DNA of 64,000 nucleotides from positions 127,158 through 191,157 of the forward strand of contig NZ_CADFGE010000002.1 of assembly GCF_902833645.1 (NCBI RefSeq), read 5' to 3'. The position numbers were made by a program, and so were the translations under genes. Positions 25,669 to 36,166 of this stretch are shown here, one piece after another. Each line of letters opens with the position of its first letter. Positions within the stretch are counted from its first letter, which is position 1. The notes below the pieces were generated by a model that was given only the letters and a program-made list of their open reading frames with translations, did not search any database and was not told the DNA's origin. Source of the stretch: Paraburkholderia fungorum. Lineage in GTDB: Bacteria > Pseudomonadota > Gammaproteobacteria > Burkholderiales > Burkholderiaceae.

Positions 25669-25794
25669 CTAGCGGACCGTCGCCGGTAAGCGCCTCTTCT
25701 CCACACTCCTGACTCATCAAGAAGCCCGCGTCGCGTGCCGCCAGGCGCTCCAGCAGGACGCTCGCCTCCCTCTGCCTCTTTTCAGGAAACCGTC

Positions 25795-28700
25795 ATGTGG
25801 ATCGTCAAGCTCGCGCTGCGCCGCCCATATACCTTCGTGGTTCTCGCGGTGTTGATCTTTATCGTTGGGCCGCTCACGATACTCCGCACGCCGACCGATA
25901 TCTTTCCGAACATCAATATCCCGGTGGTCAGCATCGTCTGGACGTACAACGGCTTTTCCGCCCAGGACATGGCCAACCGCATCACGTCGAACTATGAACG
26001 TGCGCTGACCTCCGACGTCGACGATATCGAGCACATCGAGTCGCAATCGCTGAATGGCGTCTCGGTGGTCAAGATCTTTTTCCACCCGGGCGCGGACATC
26101 AATCGCGCGATCGCCGAGGCGGCTTCCAATTCCGCGTCGATCCTGCGCGTGCTGCCGCCCGGCACCCTGCCGCCGAACATCATTACGTACAACGCGTCGA
26201 CAGTGCCGATCCTGCAACTCGGACTCTCCAGCAATACGCTGTCCGAACAGCAGCTCTACGACCTCGGCAACAGCCAGATCCGCACGCAACTGGCGACGGT
26301 GCAAGGCGCATCGGTGCCGCTGCCGTTCGGTGGCAAGGTGCGCCAGATCATGGTCGATATCGATCCGCGCGCGCTGCAAGCCAAAGGTCTTGCCCCGCTC
26401 GACGTGGTTAACGCCGTCAACGCACAGAACCTGATCCTGCCGGGCGGCACCGCCAAGATCGGCACGAAGGAATACAACGTCCAGATGAACGGCAGCACCG
26501 ACACGGTGGCCGCGCTGAACGACCTGCCGGTCAAGACCGTGGCTGGCGGCGTGGTGTACGTGCGCGACGTCGCCCATGTGCGCGACGGCTACGCGCCGCA
26601 AACCAACATCGTGCGCAGCGACGGCAAACGCGCCGCGCTCCTCACCATCGAAAAATCCGGCAGCACGTCGACCTTGACCATCATCCAGCAGGTCAAGGCG
26701 ATGCTGCCGCATATCGCCGCCGGTTTGCCGAGCGCGCTGCATATCACCGCGTTGTCCGACCAATCGGTGTTCGTGAAGTCGGCGGTGATGGGCGTGGCGC
26801 GCGAGGCCGTGATCGCCGCCGCGTTGACCGCGTTGATGATCCTGCTGTTCCTCGGCAGTTGGCGCGCCACGCTGATCATCGCGGTGTCGATTCCGCTTGC
26901 GGTGCTGACCTCATTGATCGCGCTGTCCGCGCTGGGCCAGACCATCAACATCATGACGCTCGGCGGGCTCGCGCTCGCGGTGGGGATTCTCGTCGACGAC
27001 GCCACGGTCGCGATCGAAAACATCACCCATCATCTGGAAAACGGCGAGCCGCTGCACGACGCGATTCTGAACGGCTCCGGCGAAATCGCCGTGCCGACGT
27101 TCGTCTCGACACTGTCTATCTGCATCGTGTTCGTGCCGATGTTCCTGCTTTCCGGCGTGGCGCGTTATCTGTTCGTGCCGCTCGCCGAAGCGGTGGTATT
27201 CGCGATGATCGCGTCGTATTTCTTCTCGCGTACGCTGGTGCCGACCCTCGCGATGTATCTGATGCGTGCGCGCAGCAACGCACCGGTCAAGGGTAATGGC
27301 CCGATCGCGCGCCTGATCCGCTTCCAGGCCGCCTTCGAACATCGCTTCGAGCGGTTGCGCGAACGCTATCGCGGCGTACTTGGCTCGGCGATCGCGACGC
27401 CGCGCCGTTTCATCGCCATCTTCCTGTTGCTGTGTATCGGCTCGCTCGTGCTCGTGCCATTCGCCGGCCGCGATTTCTTCCCTGCCGTCGATACCGGCGA
27501 AATTCGCCTGCATTTGCGTGCGCCGACCGGCACGCGCATCGAAGACACCGCGCGCATCACCGATGAAGTCGAGGCCCGCGTGCGCAGCGTGATCCCGAAA
27601 CAGGAGCTCGCGGCCATGCTCGACAACATCGGTGTGCCGGTGAGCGGCATCAACCTGACCTACGATTCCTCCGACCCGATTGGCCCGGAAGACGCCGAGG
27701 TAATGATCACGCTCGCCGCCGGCCACAAACCCACGGCCGCCTATGTGACGACGCTGCGCACCGTGCTATCGAAAGATTTTCCCGGCGTTACGTTTGCGTT
27801 CCTGCCCGCCGACATCGTCAGCCAGATTCTGAACTTTGGGCTGCCCGCGCCGATCGATATCCAGATCGTCGGCAACAAGCTCGACGCCAATCGTGTCGTA
27901 GCGAACCGCCTGCTCGAACAACTGCGCGGTGTGCGCGGGCTCGTCGATGCGCGCATCCAGCAACCGGGTGACGAACCCGCGATCAACGTCAATGTCGACC
28001 GTACCCGGGCAATTCAGGCCGGCCTGCTGCAACGCGACGTCTCGCAGAATCTGCTGATCGCGCTTTCCGGCAGTTCGCAAACCACGCCGAATTTCTGGCT
28101 CGATCCGAAGAACGGCGTCAGCTATCCGCTGATGGCGATGATGCCGCAGTACGACATCAACTCGCTGCAGGCGCTCGCCAATATTCCTGTTGCACAGAGC
28201 GGCGCTGCCAGTACGGGCGCGACGGCAGCGTCCATTGCGCCGACCGGCAACGGCCCCGCGCCGCAGAACCTGCTCGGCGCGCTGAGCACGCTGACGCGCG
28301 TCACGCAGCAGGCCGTCGTCTCGCACTACAACGTGCAACCGGTGCTCGATATCTTCGCGTCGGCACAAGGGCGCGATCTCGGCGGCGTGGCGGCGGACGT
28401 AACCCGGCTGGTCGATCAGATCCGCCCGCAATTGCCGCCCGGTGCGTCGATTGTGATGCGCGGCCAGGTGCAGGCGATGCACGATTCCTTCAGCGGACTC
28501 GCCAGCGGTCTGGTGTTCGCGATCGCGCTCGTCTATCTGCTGATGGTCGTCAATTTTCAGTCGTGGCTCGATCCGCTCATCATCATCAGCGGCCTGCCGG
28601 GCTCGCTCGCGGGCATTGCATGGATGCTGTTCAGCACCGGCACGAGCCTGAGCGTGCCGGCGCTGACCGGCACGATCCTGTGCATTGGCATTGCCACGGC

Positions 28701-29040
28701 CAACAGCATTCTGGTGATCAACACCGCGCGCGAATTCCACCACGGCGGCAAACCACCGCTGCAAGCTGCGCTCGAGGCGGGTTTCAGCCGCTTCCGGCCA
28801 GTACTCATGACCGCGCTCGCGATGCTGATCGGCATGCTGCCCATGGCGCTCGGCCTCGGCGACGGCGGCGAACAGAATGCGCCGCTTGGCCGCGCCGTCA
28901 TCGGCGGCCTCGCGCTCGGCACGGTATCCACGCTGCTGTTTGTTCCCGTCGTCTACGGGACGGTGCATGCATGGCTCGACAAACGCCGCGCGGCTCGCAC
29001 CGCCGCCCAGGAATCCCGCGTTCCCGCCCGCACACTTTGA
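25795..29040 (+). CDS. RND efflux transporter, inner-membrane permease
   Basis: A 1081-residue AcrB/MexB-fold permease, started at ATG 25795 with an AGGA site (a longer frame exists but lacks one). It begins WIVKLALRRPYTFVVLAVL, the usual first TM helix. The proton-relay aspartate pair is present (GILVDDATVAIEN), and the C-terminal half has the repeated helices (VNFQSWLDPLIIISGLPGS and GTILCIGIATANSILVINT). Two large periplasmic loops for drug binding lie at about residues 35-340 and 560-870. An Ala/Thr-rich insert near 800 (ASTGATAASIAP) is unusual. It heads an operon with adaptor and outer-membrane genes, permease first, whereas most RND operons start with the adaptor. Confidence 0.93.
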   Translation: MWIVKLALRRPYTFVVLAVLIFIVGPLTILRTPTDIFPNINIPVVSIVWTYNGFSAQDMANRITSNYERALTSDVDDIEHIESQSLNGVSVVKIFFHPGADINRAIAEAASNSASILRVLPPGTLPPNIITYNASTVPILQLGLSSNTLSEQQLYDLGNSQIRTQLATVQGASVPLPFGGKVRQIMVDIDPRALQAKGLAPLDVVNAVNAQNLILPGGTAKIGTKEYNVQMNGSTDTVAALNDLPVKTVAGGVVYVRDVAHVRDGYAPQTNIVRSDGKRAALLTIEKSGSTSTLTIIQQVKAMLPHIAAGLPSALHITALSDQSVFVKSAVMGVAREAVIAAALTALMILLFLGSWRATLIIAVSIPLAVLTSLIALSALGQTINIMTLGGLALAVGILVDDATVAIENITHHLENGEPLHDAILNGSGEIAVPTFVSTLSICIVFVPMFLLSGVARYLFVPLAEAVVFAMIASYFFSRTLVPTLAMYLMRARSNAPVKGNGPIARLIRFQAAFEHRFERLRERYRGVLGSAIATPRRFIAIFLLLCIGSLVLVPFAGRDFFPAVDTGEIRLHLRAPTGTRIEDTARITDEVEARVRSVIPKQELAAMLDNIGVPVSGINLTYDSSDPIGPEDAEVMITLAAGHKPTAAYVTTLRTVLSKDFPGVTFAFLPADIVSQILNFGLPAPIDIQIVGNKLDANRVVANRLLEQLRGVRGLVDARIQQPGDEPAINVNVDRTRAIQAGLLQRDVSQNLLIALSGSSQTTPNFWLDPKNGVSYPLMAMMPQYDINSLQALANIPVAQSGAASTGATAASIAPTGNGPAPQNLLGALSTLTRVTQQAVVSHYNVQPVLDIFASAQGRDLGGVAADVTRLVDQIRPQLPPGASIVMRGQVQAMHDSFSGLASGLVFAIALVYLLMVVNFQSWLDPLIIISGLPGSLAGIAWMLFSTGTSLSVPALTGTILCIGIATANSILVINTAREFHHGGKPPLQAALEAGFSRFRPVLMTALAMLIGMLPMALGLGDGGEQNAPLGRAVIGGLALGTVSTLLFVPVVYGTVHAWLDKRRAARTAAQESRVPARTL

Positions 29041-29059
29041 CTCCGACGAGAGCCCGCTC

Positions 29060-30391
29060 ATGAACAACTCATCACTTCCACCCGATCTCGGCGACGGGCT
29101 TGAACCGGCCCGCGAGGCTGATCGCGCCGCCACGGCTGCCGAGGGCAGCGAAGCGTCACGCGCAGCCGACACCGCGCATGCCGCCGAGCCGGCCCGGCCG
29201 GCGAGCGCCAGCGAGGACCCACGCGCCGCCGGTTTGCCCACCAGCCTCAAGCCTCGCCGCCGCATGTGGCCGCTGGCATTGACCGGCCTTGCCGCGGCGC
29301 TGCTGATCGCCGGCATCGTGCCGCGGTTGCATGCCAGCGCCGCGCTCACGCAACAGACGCAAGCGCAAAGCGCGCTCAGCGTGTCCGTGGTCTTACCGCG
29401 CCCCGCGCCTGCTGTCCACGAATTGCTGCTGCCCGGCGCGGTGACGCCCTTCGCCGAAGCATCGATCTACGCGCGCACGAGCGGCTACGTGGCGCACTGG
29501 AGCGCCGACATCGGCACCCAGGTGAAAGCCGGTCAGACGCTCGCCACGATCGACGCCCCCGATCTGGACGCACAACTGCGTCAGGCGCGTGCCGACGAAG
29601 CCACCGCGCAGGCCAACTTCGACTTCGCGAAAACCACGGCGCAGCGCTGGCAGGAGATGCTGAAAACCCAATCGGTCGCGCAGCAGGATGCGGATACGAA
29701 GGTTAGCGACATGGAGGCGCGGCGCGCGATGCTGGCGTCGGCGCAGGCCAACGTCGCGCATCTGGCCGAGCTGGTGTCCTACGAAAAGATCACCGCGCCG
29801 TTCGACGGCACGATCACCGCGCGCAATGTCGATGTCGGCAGCCTGGTGACGGCGGGCGGCACGCCCGGCACGCCGGGTATGTCGGGCGAGCTGTTTCATA
29901 TTCAGCAGACGGGCGTGCTGCGCGTGTTCGTCGACGTGCCGCAGAACGACGCGCCCTACGTCACGCCCGACACCGGCGTGTATCTGAGCGTCCAGCAGTA
30001 TCCCGGGCGGCACATCGCGGCGAGGGTAGCGCGCACGAGCGGCTCGATCGATCCGGCGAGCCGCACATTGCGCGTCGAAGTGGACGTCGACAACAAGGAC
30101 GGCGCGCTGCTGCCGGGCGCTTACGCGCAGGTGCATCTGCAGTTGCAATCGACCACTCCGGCGCTCGATCTGCCGGTGAGCGCGCTGCTGTTTCGTCCGG
30201 ATGGCGTGACGGTTGCCGTGGTCGACGGCAATGGCCGTGCAGCGCTCAGGACGGTGCACATCGGCCGCGATTTCGGCACGCATGTGGAGATCACCACGGG
30301 CCTCGCCGCGACCGACCGAGTGATCGACAACCCCGGCGATTCGCTGAGTACCGGTCAGCTCGTGCAGATCGCGCCGGCCGCGCATGGCTGA
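29060..30391 (+). CDS. RND efflux periplasmic adaptor (membrane fusion protein)
   Basis: A 443-residue adaptor beginning at ATG 29060, 19 bp after the permease. An unusually long Ala/Glu-rich cytoplasmic tail (about residues 1-70) precedes the TM anchor (WPLALTGLAAALLIAGIV). The lipoyl halves flank a helical hairpin (YARTSGYVAHWSADIG, and EKITAPFDGTITARNVDVGS), followed by beta-barrel and membrane-proximal domains (SRTLRVEVDVDNKDGALLPG). It joins the permease to the outer-membrane channel across the periplasm. The long charged N-terminal tail is atypical and might bind a cytosolic partner. Confidence 0.92.
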   Translation: MNNSSLPPDLGDGLEPAREADRAATAAEGSEASRAADTAHAAEPARPASASEDPRAAGLPTSLKPRRRMWPLALTGLAAALLIAGIVPRLHASAALTQQTQAQSALSVSVVLPRPAPAVHELLLPGAVTPFAEASIYARTSGYVAHWSADIGTQVKAGQTLATIDAPDLDAQLRQARADEATAQANFDFAKTTAQRWQEMLKTQSVAQQDADTKVSDMEARRAMLASAQANVAHLAELVSYEKITAPFDGTITARNVDVGSLVTAGGTPGTPGMSGELFHIQQTGVLRVFVDVPQNDAPYVTPDTGVYLSVQQYPGRHIAARVARTSGSIDPASRTLRVEVDVDNKDGALLPGAYAQVHLQLQSTTPALDLPVSALLFRPDGVTVAVVDGNGRAALRTVHIGRDFGTHVEITTGLAATDRVIDNPGDSLSTGQLVQIAPAAHG

Positions 30392-30418
30392 GCGCCTGTC
30401 ATGGAAAGGATGAGCCTA

Positions 30419-31903
30419 ATGTCTTCAAACTCGCCGTCACGCCCGCCGTTGCGTCCGCTGTTGCGTCTGCAATTACGTCCGCTGTTACGCCGCTCGTTGG
30501 TGGCCGTGCTGATCGGCGCGCTGCTGAGCGCCTGCTCGACGTTGCCGCCGTACCAGCGCCCCGCCGTCCAGATGCCCTCGCAGTACGCAGGCACGGCGCC
30601 GGGTTGGGCCCAGGCCGCGCCGGCTGACACCGCGCCGCGTGGCCCCTGGTGGACGATTTTCAACGACCCGGTGCTGAATCAACTCGAAGCCCGCATCGAC
30701 GTCTCGAACCAGACCGTGCGCAAAGCGGTTGCACAGGTCGAGCAGGCACGTTCGATGGTGGATTATCAGCGCGCCGGTTTTTTCCCGACAATCACGGCCG
30801 GTGCCGCGCAGGACCGTTTCCGGACCTCACAGAACGTCGAGGGCAAATCACTCGCGGGCAAGACCGTACCGGACTATTCGGCCGGCGTATCGGCGAGTTG
30901 GGAACCTGACCTGTTCGGCCGCGTGCGCGACAGCGTGACCGGCGCGCGGGCCGATGCCGCTGCGAGCGAGGCCGATCTCGAAGCCGTGCGTCTGTCGATG
31001 AGCGCCGATCTCGCGGTCGACTATTTCTCCCTGCGCTCGCTCGACACGCAAAAGAAGCTGCTCGACGACAGCGTAACCGCCTACGCCGCCGCCCTGAAGC
31101 TGCTGGAGCAGCAACTAAAAGACGGCGCGATCGACGCCTCCGCGGTCGCTCAGGCCACCACCCAACTCGAAGCGACCCGCACGCAGGACACCGACATCGA
31201 CGTCACCCGCGCGCAGATGCAGCATGCGATTGCCACGCTGATCGGCGAGCCGGCTTCGAGCTTCACGCTGCCGCCGAACGGCTCGGCCGCGACGCCGCCG
31301 GCGATTCCCGTCGGCGTGCCGTCGCAACTGCTCGAACGCCGGCCTGATATTGCAGCCGCCGAACGACGTGTGGCGGCGGCGAACGCGCAGATCGGCGTGG
31401 CGCACGCGGCGTTCTTCCCCGATCTGGTGCTGTCGGCGAGCGCGGGCCTGGAAAGTACCTTCTTCGCGCCGTGGTTGAGCGCACCGAGCCTGTTCTGGTC
31501 GCTCGGCCCGCAACTGGTCGGCACGCTGTTCGACGGCGGCAAGCGCACCGCCAGCCTGCATGGCGCGACGGCGCAGTACGACGGCGCGGTCGCGGACTAC
31601 CGGCAATCGGTGCTGGTGGCTTTCCAGCAGGTCGAGGACAATCTGTCCGCCCTGCACTCGCTCGCCGACGAAGCCGCCAGCCAGCAGCGCGCGACCACGG
31701 CCGCCGATCTGTCGTTGCGGCTCACGACGAATCGCTTCAATGCGGGGGCGGTCAGTTATCTCGACGTGGTGACGGCGCAGACGATTGCGTTGACGAATCA
31801 GCGCATGGCGGATCAGATCGCGGCGCGACGGCTGGAGGCGAGCGTGTTGTTGTTAAAGGCGCTGGGCGGGACGCTGCCCGCCCTTAAACCCGCCGGAACG
31901 TAA
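30419..31903 (+). CDS. RND efflux outer-membrane channel lipoprotein (OprM/NodT family)
   Basis: A 494-residue outer-membrane factor. ATG 30419 is favoured over 30401 because GGAAAGGA lies just before it. The arginine-rich N terminus leads to a lipobox (LLSAC), so the protein is lipid-anchored. Two internal repeats of the TolC fold are visible (SNQTVRKAVAQVEQARSMVD and AERRVAAANAQIGVAHAAF). It completes the tripartite pump. Its last 20 bases overlap the 3' end of the convergent histidine kinase gene. Confidence 0.92.
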   Translation: MSSNSPSRPPLRPLLRLQLRPLLRRSLVAVLIGALLSACSTLPPYQRPAVQMPSQYAGTAPGWAQAAPADTAPRGPWWTIFNDPVLNQLEARIDVSNQTVRKAVAQVEQARSMVDYQRAGFFPTITAGAAQDRFRTSQNVEGKSLAGKTVPDYSAGVSASWEPDLFGRVRDSVTGARADAAASEADLEAVRLSMSADLAVDYFSLRSLDTQKKLLDDSVTAYAAALKLLEQQLKDGAIDASAVAQATTQLEATRTQDTDIDVTRAQMQHAIATLIGEPASSFTLPPNGSAATPPAIPVGVPSQLLERRPDIAAAERRVAAANAQIGVAHAAFFPDLVLSASAGLESTFFAPWLSAPSLFWSLGPQLVGTLFDGGKRTASLHGATAQYDGAVADYRQSVLVAFQQVEDNLSALHSLADEAASQQRATTAADLSLRLTTNRFNAGAVSYLDVVTAQTIALTNQRMADQIAARRLEASVLLLKALGGTLPALKPAGT

Positions 31904-33479
31904 GCACGAAGCGCGTGCTCTGCGCGTCGCTTTCCGCATGCACGGTGCCGCCGTGTAATTCCATGATCGTGCGCACGATGGCAAGCCCGAGCCCCGTCGA
32001 ACCCGGCGAGCCTTGCGATACGCCGGACGAAGGCAAGGCACTGCGCGACGGATCGATGCGATAGAAACGGTCGAAAATCCGTTCGAGATGCTCGGAGGCA
32101 ATCGGCTGCCCCTGGTTCGATACGGTGACGCGTACCCTGTCGGCGAAAGCGTGGACATCGAGCGCGATCTCGCCGCCGCGTGGCGTATAGCGAATCGCGT
32201 TGGCAAGCAGATTGCTGACGGCGCGGCGGAACAGTTCGAGATCCGCCGTCAGCATCGCGGAACCGGAAACCTGCACGCTGACATTAGCTTCCTCGGCAAT
32301 ACCTTCGAAGTATTCGGCGATCCGCGTCAACTCCTGCCCCGCATCGAACTCGCGCATATGTTTGACGAATTGCGGATGCTCGGCACGGGCAAGAAACAGC
32401 ACGTTTTCGATCATTCGCGCGAGGCGGTCGCATTCCTCCAGATTCGATGCGAGCAGCGACTCGTATTCCTCGGTGGAGCGTGGCCGGGCGAGCGCGACTT
32501 CGGTGGCGCCACGCATATTGCCAAGCGGCGTGCGCATATCGTGCGCGAGATCGGCGGTGAAGCGCGACAGGTGCTGAAAGCCGCGGTCGACGCGTTCGAG
32601 CATCGCATTGAGTGCGTTCACCAGGGCTTCAAGTTCGCTCGGGACGCGCGCCACCGCGATTCGCGTATTCAATCGATTGACCGTGACACCGGCCGCGCTC
32701 GCCGCGATATCGCGCAGCGGCCGCATCGCGGCGCGAATCAGCAGATAGCTCAGCAGCACCGCGAGAATCACACCCACCGCGCCGGCGATGTGGAGCTTGT
32801 CGCGGTAGCGGTCGAGCAGCCGCCAGCGGTCGCTCATGTTGCGCGCGATCAGCACGGTCGCCGTGTCGCCGTCATGCAGGCGCGCATCCGCGAGAATGCC
32901 GCGGATCGGCGCACCGTGCCGGCCGGTCCAGGCGCCGATGTCCGCGTCGGTAATGCGTGCAGAAGCGGCAATGCGCTTGAGCGGCGGCAACGCGTCGAGC
33001 GTCTGGACGCCGCCTGGTTCGGCGGTCTCGCCGGGATCCTGGAGATCGCTTGTCGCGCTCGCGTCGTCCGGCTCGCTTGCCCCACCCACTGCTATGGGAG
33101 CACTCGACGCACTGGAAACAGCGGAAACCGCCGAAACCGCGCTGCCGGCCGTGCCGCCCGGCGCCGGGAAGGTTTCCCCGGCATTGTGTTCGATCGCCAT
33201 ATGCCCATCGGGACCGAACACCTCCATCGACATCGCTTCATTACCCAGCACGAGACTGGTCAGGCGGTCGCCGTGCTCGCGGATCCCCTTCGCCGCGTCG
33301 AGCTCCTCAGCAAGCCGCCGTGCGTGGCGTGCGGCGAGCACGATGTCGAGATCGTCTTGCGCCTTGATCTGTTTTTCCAGCGCAAGGTACAGAAAACTCC
33401 CGACGAGCACGAAAACCGCGAGCGTGGTGACACCGAAGGCAAGCGCGAGCGTTGCGGCGAGCGAGCGGCCACGCATCAA
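31884..33479 (-). CDS. Sensor histidine kinase, heavy-metal sensor type
   Basis: A 531-residue membrane kinase: TM1 at about residues 8-32, a periplasmic sensor of about 165 residues, TM2 (about 205-230), HAMP, the phospho-acceptor region ([12 protein letters not shown]) and an ATPase domain ending in [18 protein letters not shown]. The G1 box reads SNQGQPI, as is usual in CusS-type kinases. The periplasmic domain contains a low-complexity Ser/Ala/Val run and an acidic segment (about 95-145), an apparent insertion. It overlaps the response regulator by ATGA (33476-33479), so the two are translationally coupled. The ligand may be a metal or another stress of the envelope; sequence alone does not tell. 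Confidence 0.9.
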   Translation of the reverse strand: MMRGRSLAATLALAFGVTTLAVFVLVGSFLYLALEKQIKAQDDLDIVLAARHARRLAEELDAAKGIREHGDRLTSLVLGNEAMSMEVFGPDGHMAIEHNAGETFPAPGGTAGSAVSAVSAVSSASSAPIAVGGASEPDDASATSDLQDPGETAEPGGVQTLDALPPLKRIAASARITDADIGAWTGRHGAPIRGILADARLHDGDTATVLIARNMSDRWRLLDRYRDKLHIAGAVGVILAVLLSYLLIRAAMRPLRDIAASAAGVTVNRLNTRIAVARVPSELEALVNALNAMLERVDRGFQHLSRFTADLAHDMRTPLGNMRGATEVALARPRSTEEYESLLASNLEECDRLARMIENVLFLARAEHPQFVKHMREFDAGQELTRIAEYFEGIAEEANVSVQVSGSAMLTADLELFRRAVSNLLANAIRYTPRGGEIALDVHAFADRVRVTVSNQGQPIASEHLERIFDRFYRIDPSRSALPSSGVSQGSPGSTGLGLAIVRTIMELHGGTVHAESDAQSTRFVLTFRRV

Positions 33480-34153
33480 GCGGTATCCTTCAGTTCGAGT
33501 ACGTAGCCGACGCCGCGCACGGTGTGAATCAGCTTGACGGGAAAGTTATCGTCGATCTTGGTGCGCAGCCGGCGAATCGCCACCTCGACGACATTGGTAT
33601 CGCTGTCGAAATTCATGTCCCATACATAGGACGCAATCTGCGTGCGGCTCAGCACTTCACCCTGACGGCGCGCCAGCAACTGCAACAGCGAAAACTCGCG
33701 CGGCGTGAGATCGATACGCGTGCCGCCGCGTTTCACGCGCCGGCGATTGACGTCCATTTCCAGATCGCCCACCTTGATCAGTTCGCTTTCGCGCGGCGGC
33801 CCCCGGCGTGCCAGCGTACGCACGCGGGCCAGCAATTCGACGAAGGCGAACGGCTTGACGAGATAATCGTCGGCGCCGAGTTCGAGACCGCGCACGCGGT
33901 CGTCGACATCGTCGCGTGCGGTGAGGAACAACACCGGCGTGGTCCGCGTGCTGCGCAAGGTCTTGACGACAGTCCAGCCGTCCATGCCGGGCAGCATCAC
34001 GTCGAGCACGATCACGTCGTACTCTTCTTCCTGTGCGAGGATCAGCCCTTGTGGGCCGTCGTTCGCGACATCGACCGCGTAGCCCGATTCTTCCAGGCCT
34101 TTCTTCAGATAAGCCGCTGTTTTGAGCTCATCCTCGATCACCAGGATTCGCAT
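33476..34153 (-). CDS. OmpR-family response regulator, heavy-metal type
   Basis: A 225-residue regulator. The receiver domain has the acidic pocket (IEDE), phospho-aspartate in [14 protein letters not shown], and [13 protein letters not shown]; the winged-helix domain (about 130-220) has [19 protein letters not shown] and [16 protein letters not shown]. Closest family flavour is CopR/CusR/IrlR. Its promoter region holds an ATTAC-N6-GTAAT palindrome that recurs before the RND operon, which supports control of both its own gene and the pump. Confidence 0.92.
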   Translation of the reverse strand: MRILVIEDELKTAAYLKKGLEESGYAVDVANDGPQGLILAQEEEYDVIVLDVMLPGMDGWTVVKTLRSTRTTPVLFLTARDDVDDRVRGLELGADDYLVKPFAFVELLARVRTLARRGPPRESELIKVGDLEMDVNRRRVKRGGTRIDLTPREFSLLQLLARRQGEVLSRTQIASYVWDMNFDSDTNVVEVAIRRLRTKIDDNFPVKLIHTVRGVGYVLELKDTA

Positions 34154-34210
34154 GGGAGTGCTCCGCTGTGCTTGATCGCTAGATCATACCGGCAAGCGAA
34201 GCGCGAGATG

Positions 34211-34226
34211 ATTACGATCCGGTAAT
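34211..34226. promoter_or_regulatory. ATTAC-N6-GTAAT palindrome before the response regulator
   Basis: ATTAC-GATCCG-GTAAT, perfectly symmetric in its 5-bp arms, 58 bp before the regulator start codon on the minus strand. It has the layout of the two boxes at 25593-25668 and so is a likely autoregulatory site. Confidence 0.6.
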
Positions 34227-34409
34227 GTTGGCGGCAGCACGCCGCGGTGCGGCACAACGCCGTTTTCAGGCTGGCCGCGCCGGCCGGTGGAAGCTCCAGC
34301 CAGACACGGTAAGATGGATGGCAGCAGCTACTGCCGTCCTACTCGCGCACTACTCGCGCGATCCCCGCGACTCGTTGCGGCGCCGGAATACGGCCAGAAG
34401 GAGCCAATC

Positions 34410-34808
34410 GTGTCTAAAAACCAATCTTGCCGCCGTCCCCTGCTCGCGCTGGTGCTCCTGCTACCGCTTCTGCTGCTGGCCCAGCCACGGCCCGCGTCCG
34501 CCAGCGAGGACAGTGCCAACGCCAGCGCGGAAGCCGCGGGCCAGCGTGCCCGCTTCGACCGGGAATTCTGTGGCGTCTCCGCGCAGGAGGTGGCCGAATA
34601 CAAGGAGAAGCTGAGAAAGGTGCTCACCGAGGCCAGCCAGTTCGATACGCGCTGGCAGAACGGCTGGCGGCGCGGCGATAGCGATACGATCCAGATGCGC
34701 TCGCTGCAACTCAACAGCCCGGCGGAGTTCGCGGCGCGGGTCAAAAGCAATTGCGAACGCATCAAATGGCAGGCCGGCAACGCGCTGCGAGTACGCGCAC
34801 CCCGGTAG
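34410..34808 (+). CDS. Small exported protein of unknown function
   Basis: A 132-residue protein from a GTG with AAGGAG 6-11 bp upstream. The N terminus is a strong signal peptide (RRPLLALVLLLPLLLLAQPR, cleavage near ASA), so the mature product of about 100 residues is periplasmic. It is rich in charged residues and has two cysteines (FCGVSAQEVAEYKEKL and NCERIKWQAG) that could form a disulfide. I do not recognise a named family. It is followed by mreB 122 bp downstream, which may have its own promoter. Confidence 0.7.
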   Translation: MSKNQSCRRPLLALVLLLPLLLLAQPRPASASEDSANASAEAAGQRARFDREFCGVSAQEVAEYKEKLRKVLTEASQFDTRWQNGWRRGDSDTIQMRSLQLNSPAEFAARVKSNCERIKWQAGNALRVRAPR

Positions 34809-34930
34809 TCCGCCTGCCGAAACTGTTATTCTTCCCTCTCTGCCGACCGCCACCTGGTCGCCTGCCGCCTCCGGGCGGCATTCCTAAGCGGCGCGCTCAC
34901 GCGTCCGGTATCAGCGAGACAGGAATTTGA

Positions 34931-35974
<1,044 letters not shown>

Positions 35975-35979
35975 GAGGG

Positions 35980-36002
35980 GCGTGGCAGTTGCTTTGCCAC
36001 GC
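35980..36002 (+). terminator. Hairpin after mreB
   Basis: GCGTGGCA pairs with TGCCACGC over a 7-nt loop, 6 bp after the mreB stop. No U-tract follows, so it may be a weak or rho-aided terminator. It supports mreB being transcribed alone. Confidence 0.5.
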
Positions 36003-36166
36003 ATTGCGTTGCTTGCATCAGGCGCATCGAGCGCACCGTGCTGCTCCAGCGCACCGGCGAACAACCCATTTCACGCCACCTTCTAAGAAACGACCAAATA
36101 CTTGGTTGCTAGTCCCTGCCCCCCTCCCGTACCGTTCCCAGTTTGCGGACCCGTATTGGAGGACTC

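Noticed and set aside
27766..29349. Minus-strand open frame of about 527 residues under the RND permease and adaptor
   Set aside because: Spans two real genes on the other strand and has composition typical of antisense GC-rich frames.
32013..33506. Plus-strand open frame of about 497 residues opposite the histidine kinase
   Set aside because: The kinase reading has all catalytic motifs; the opposite frame has none.
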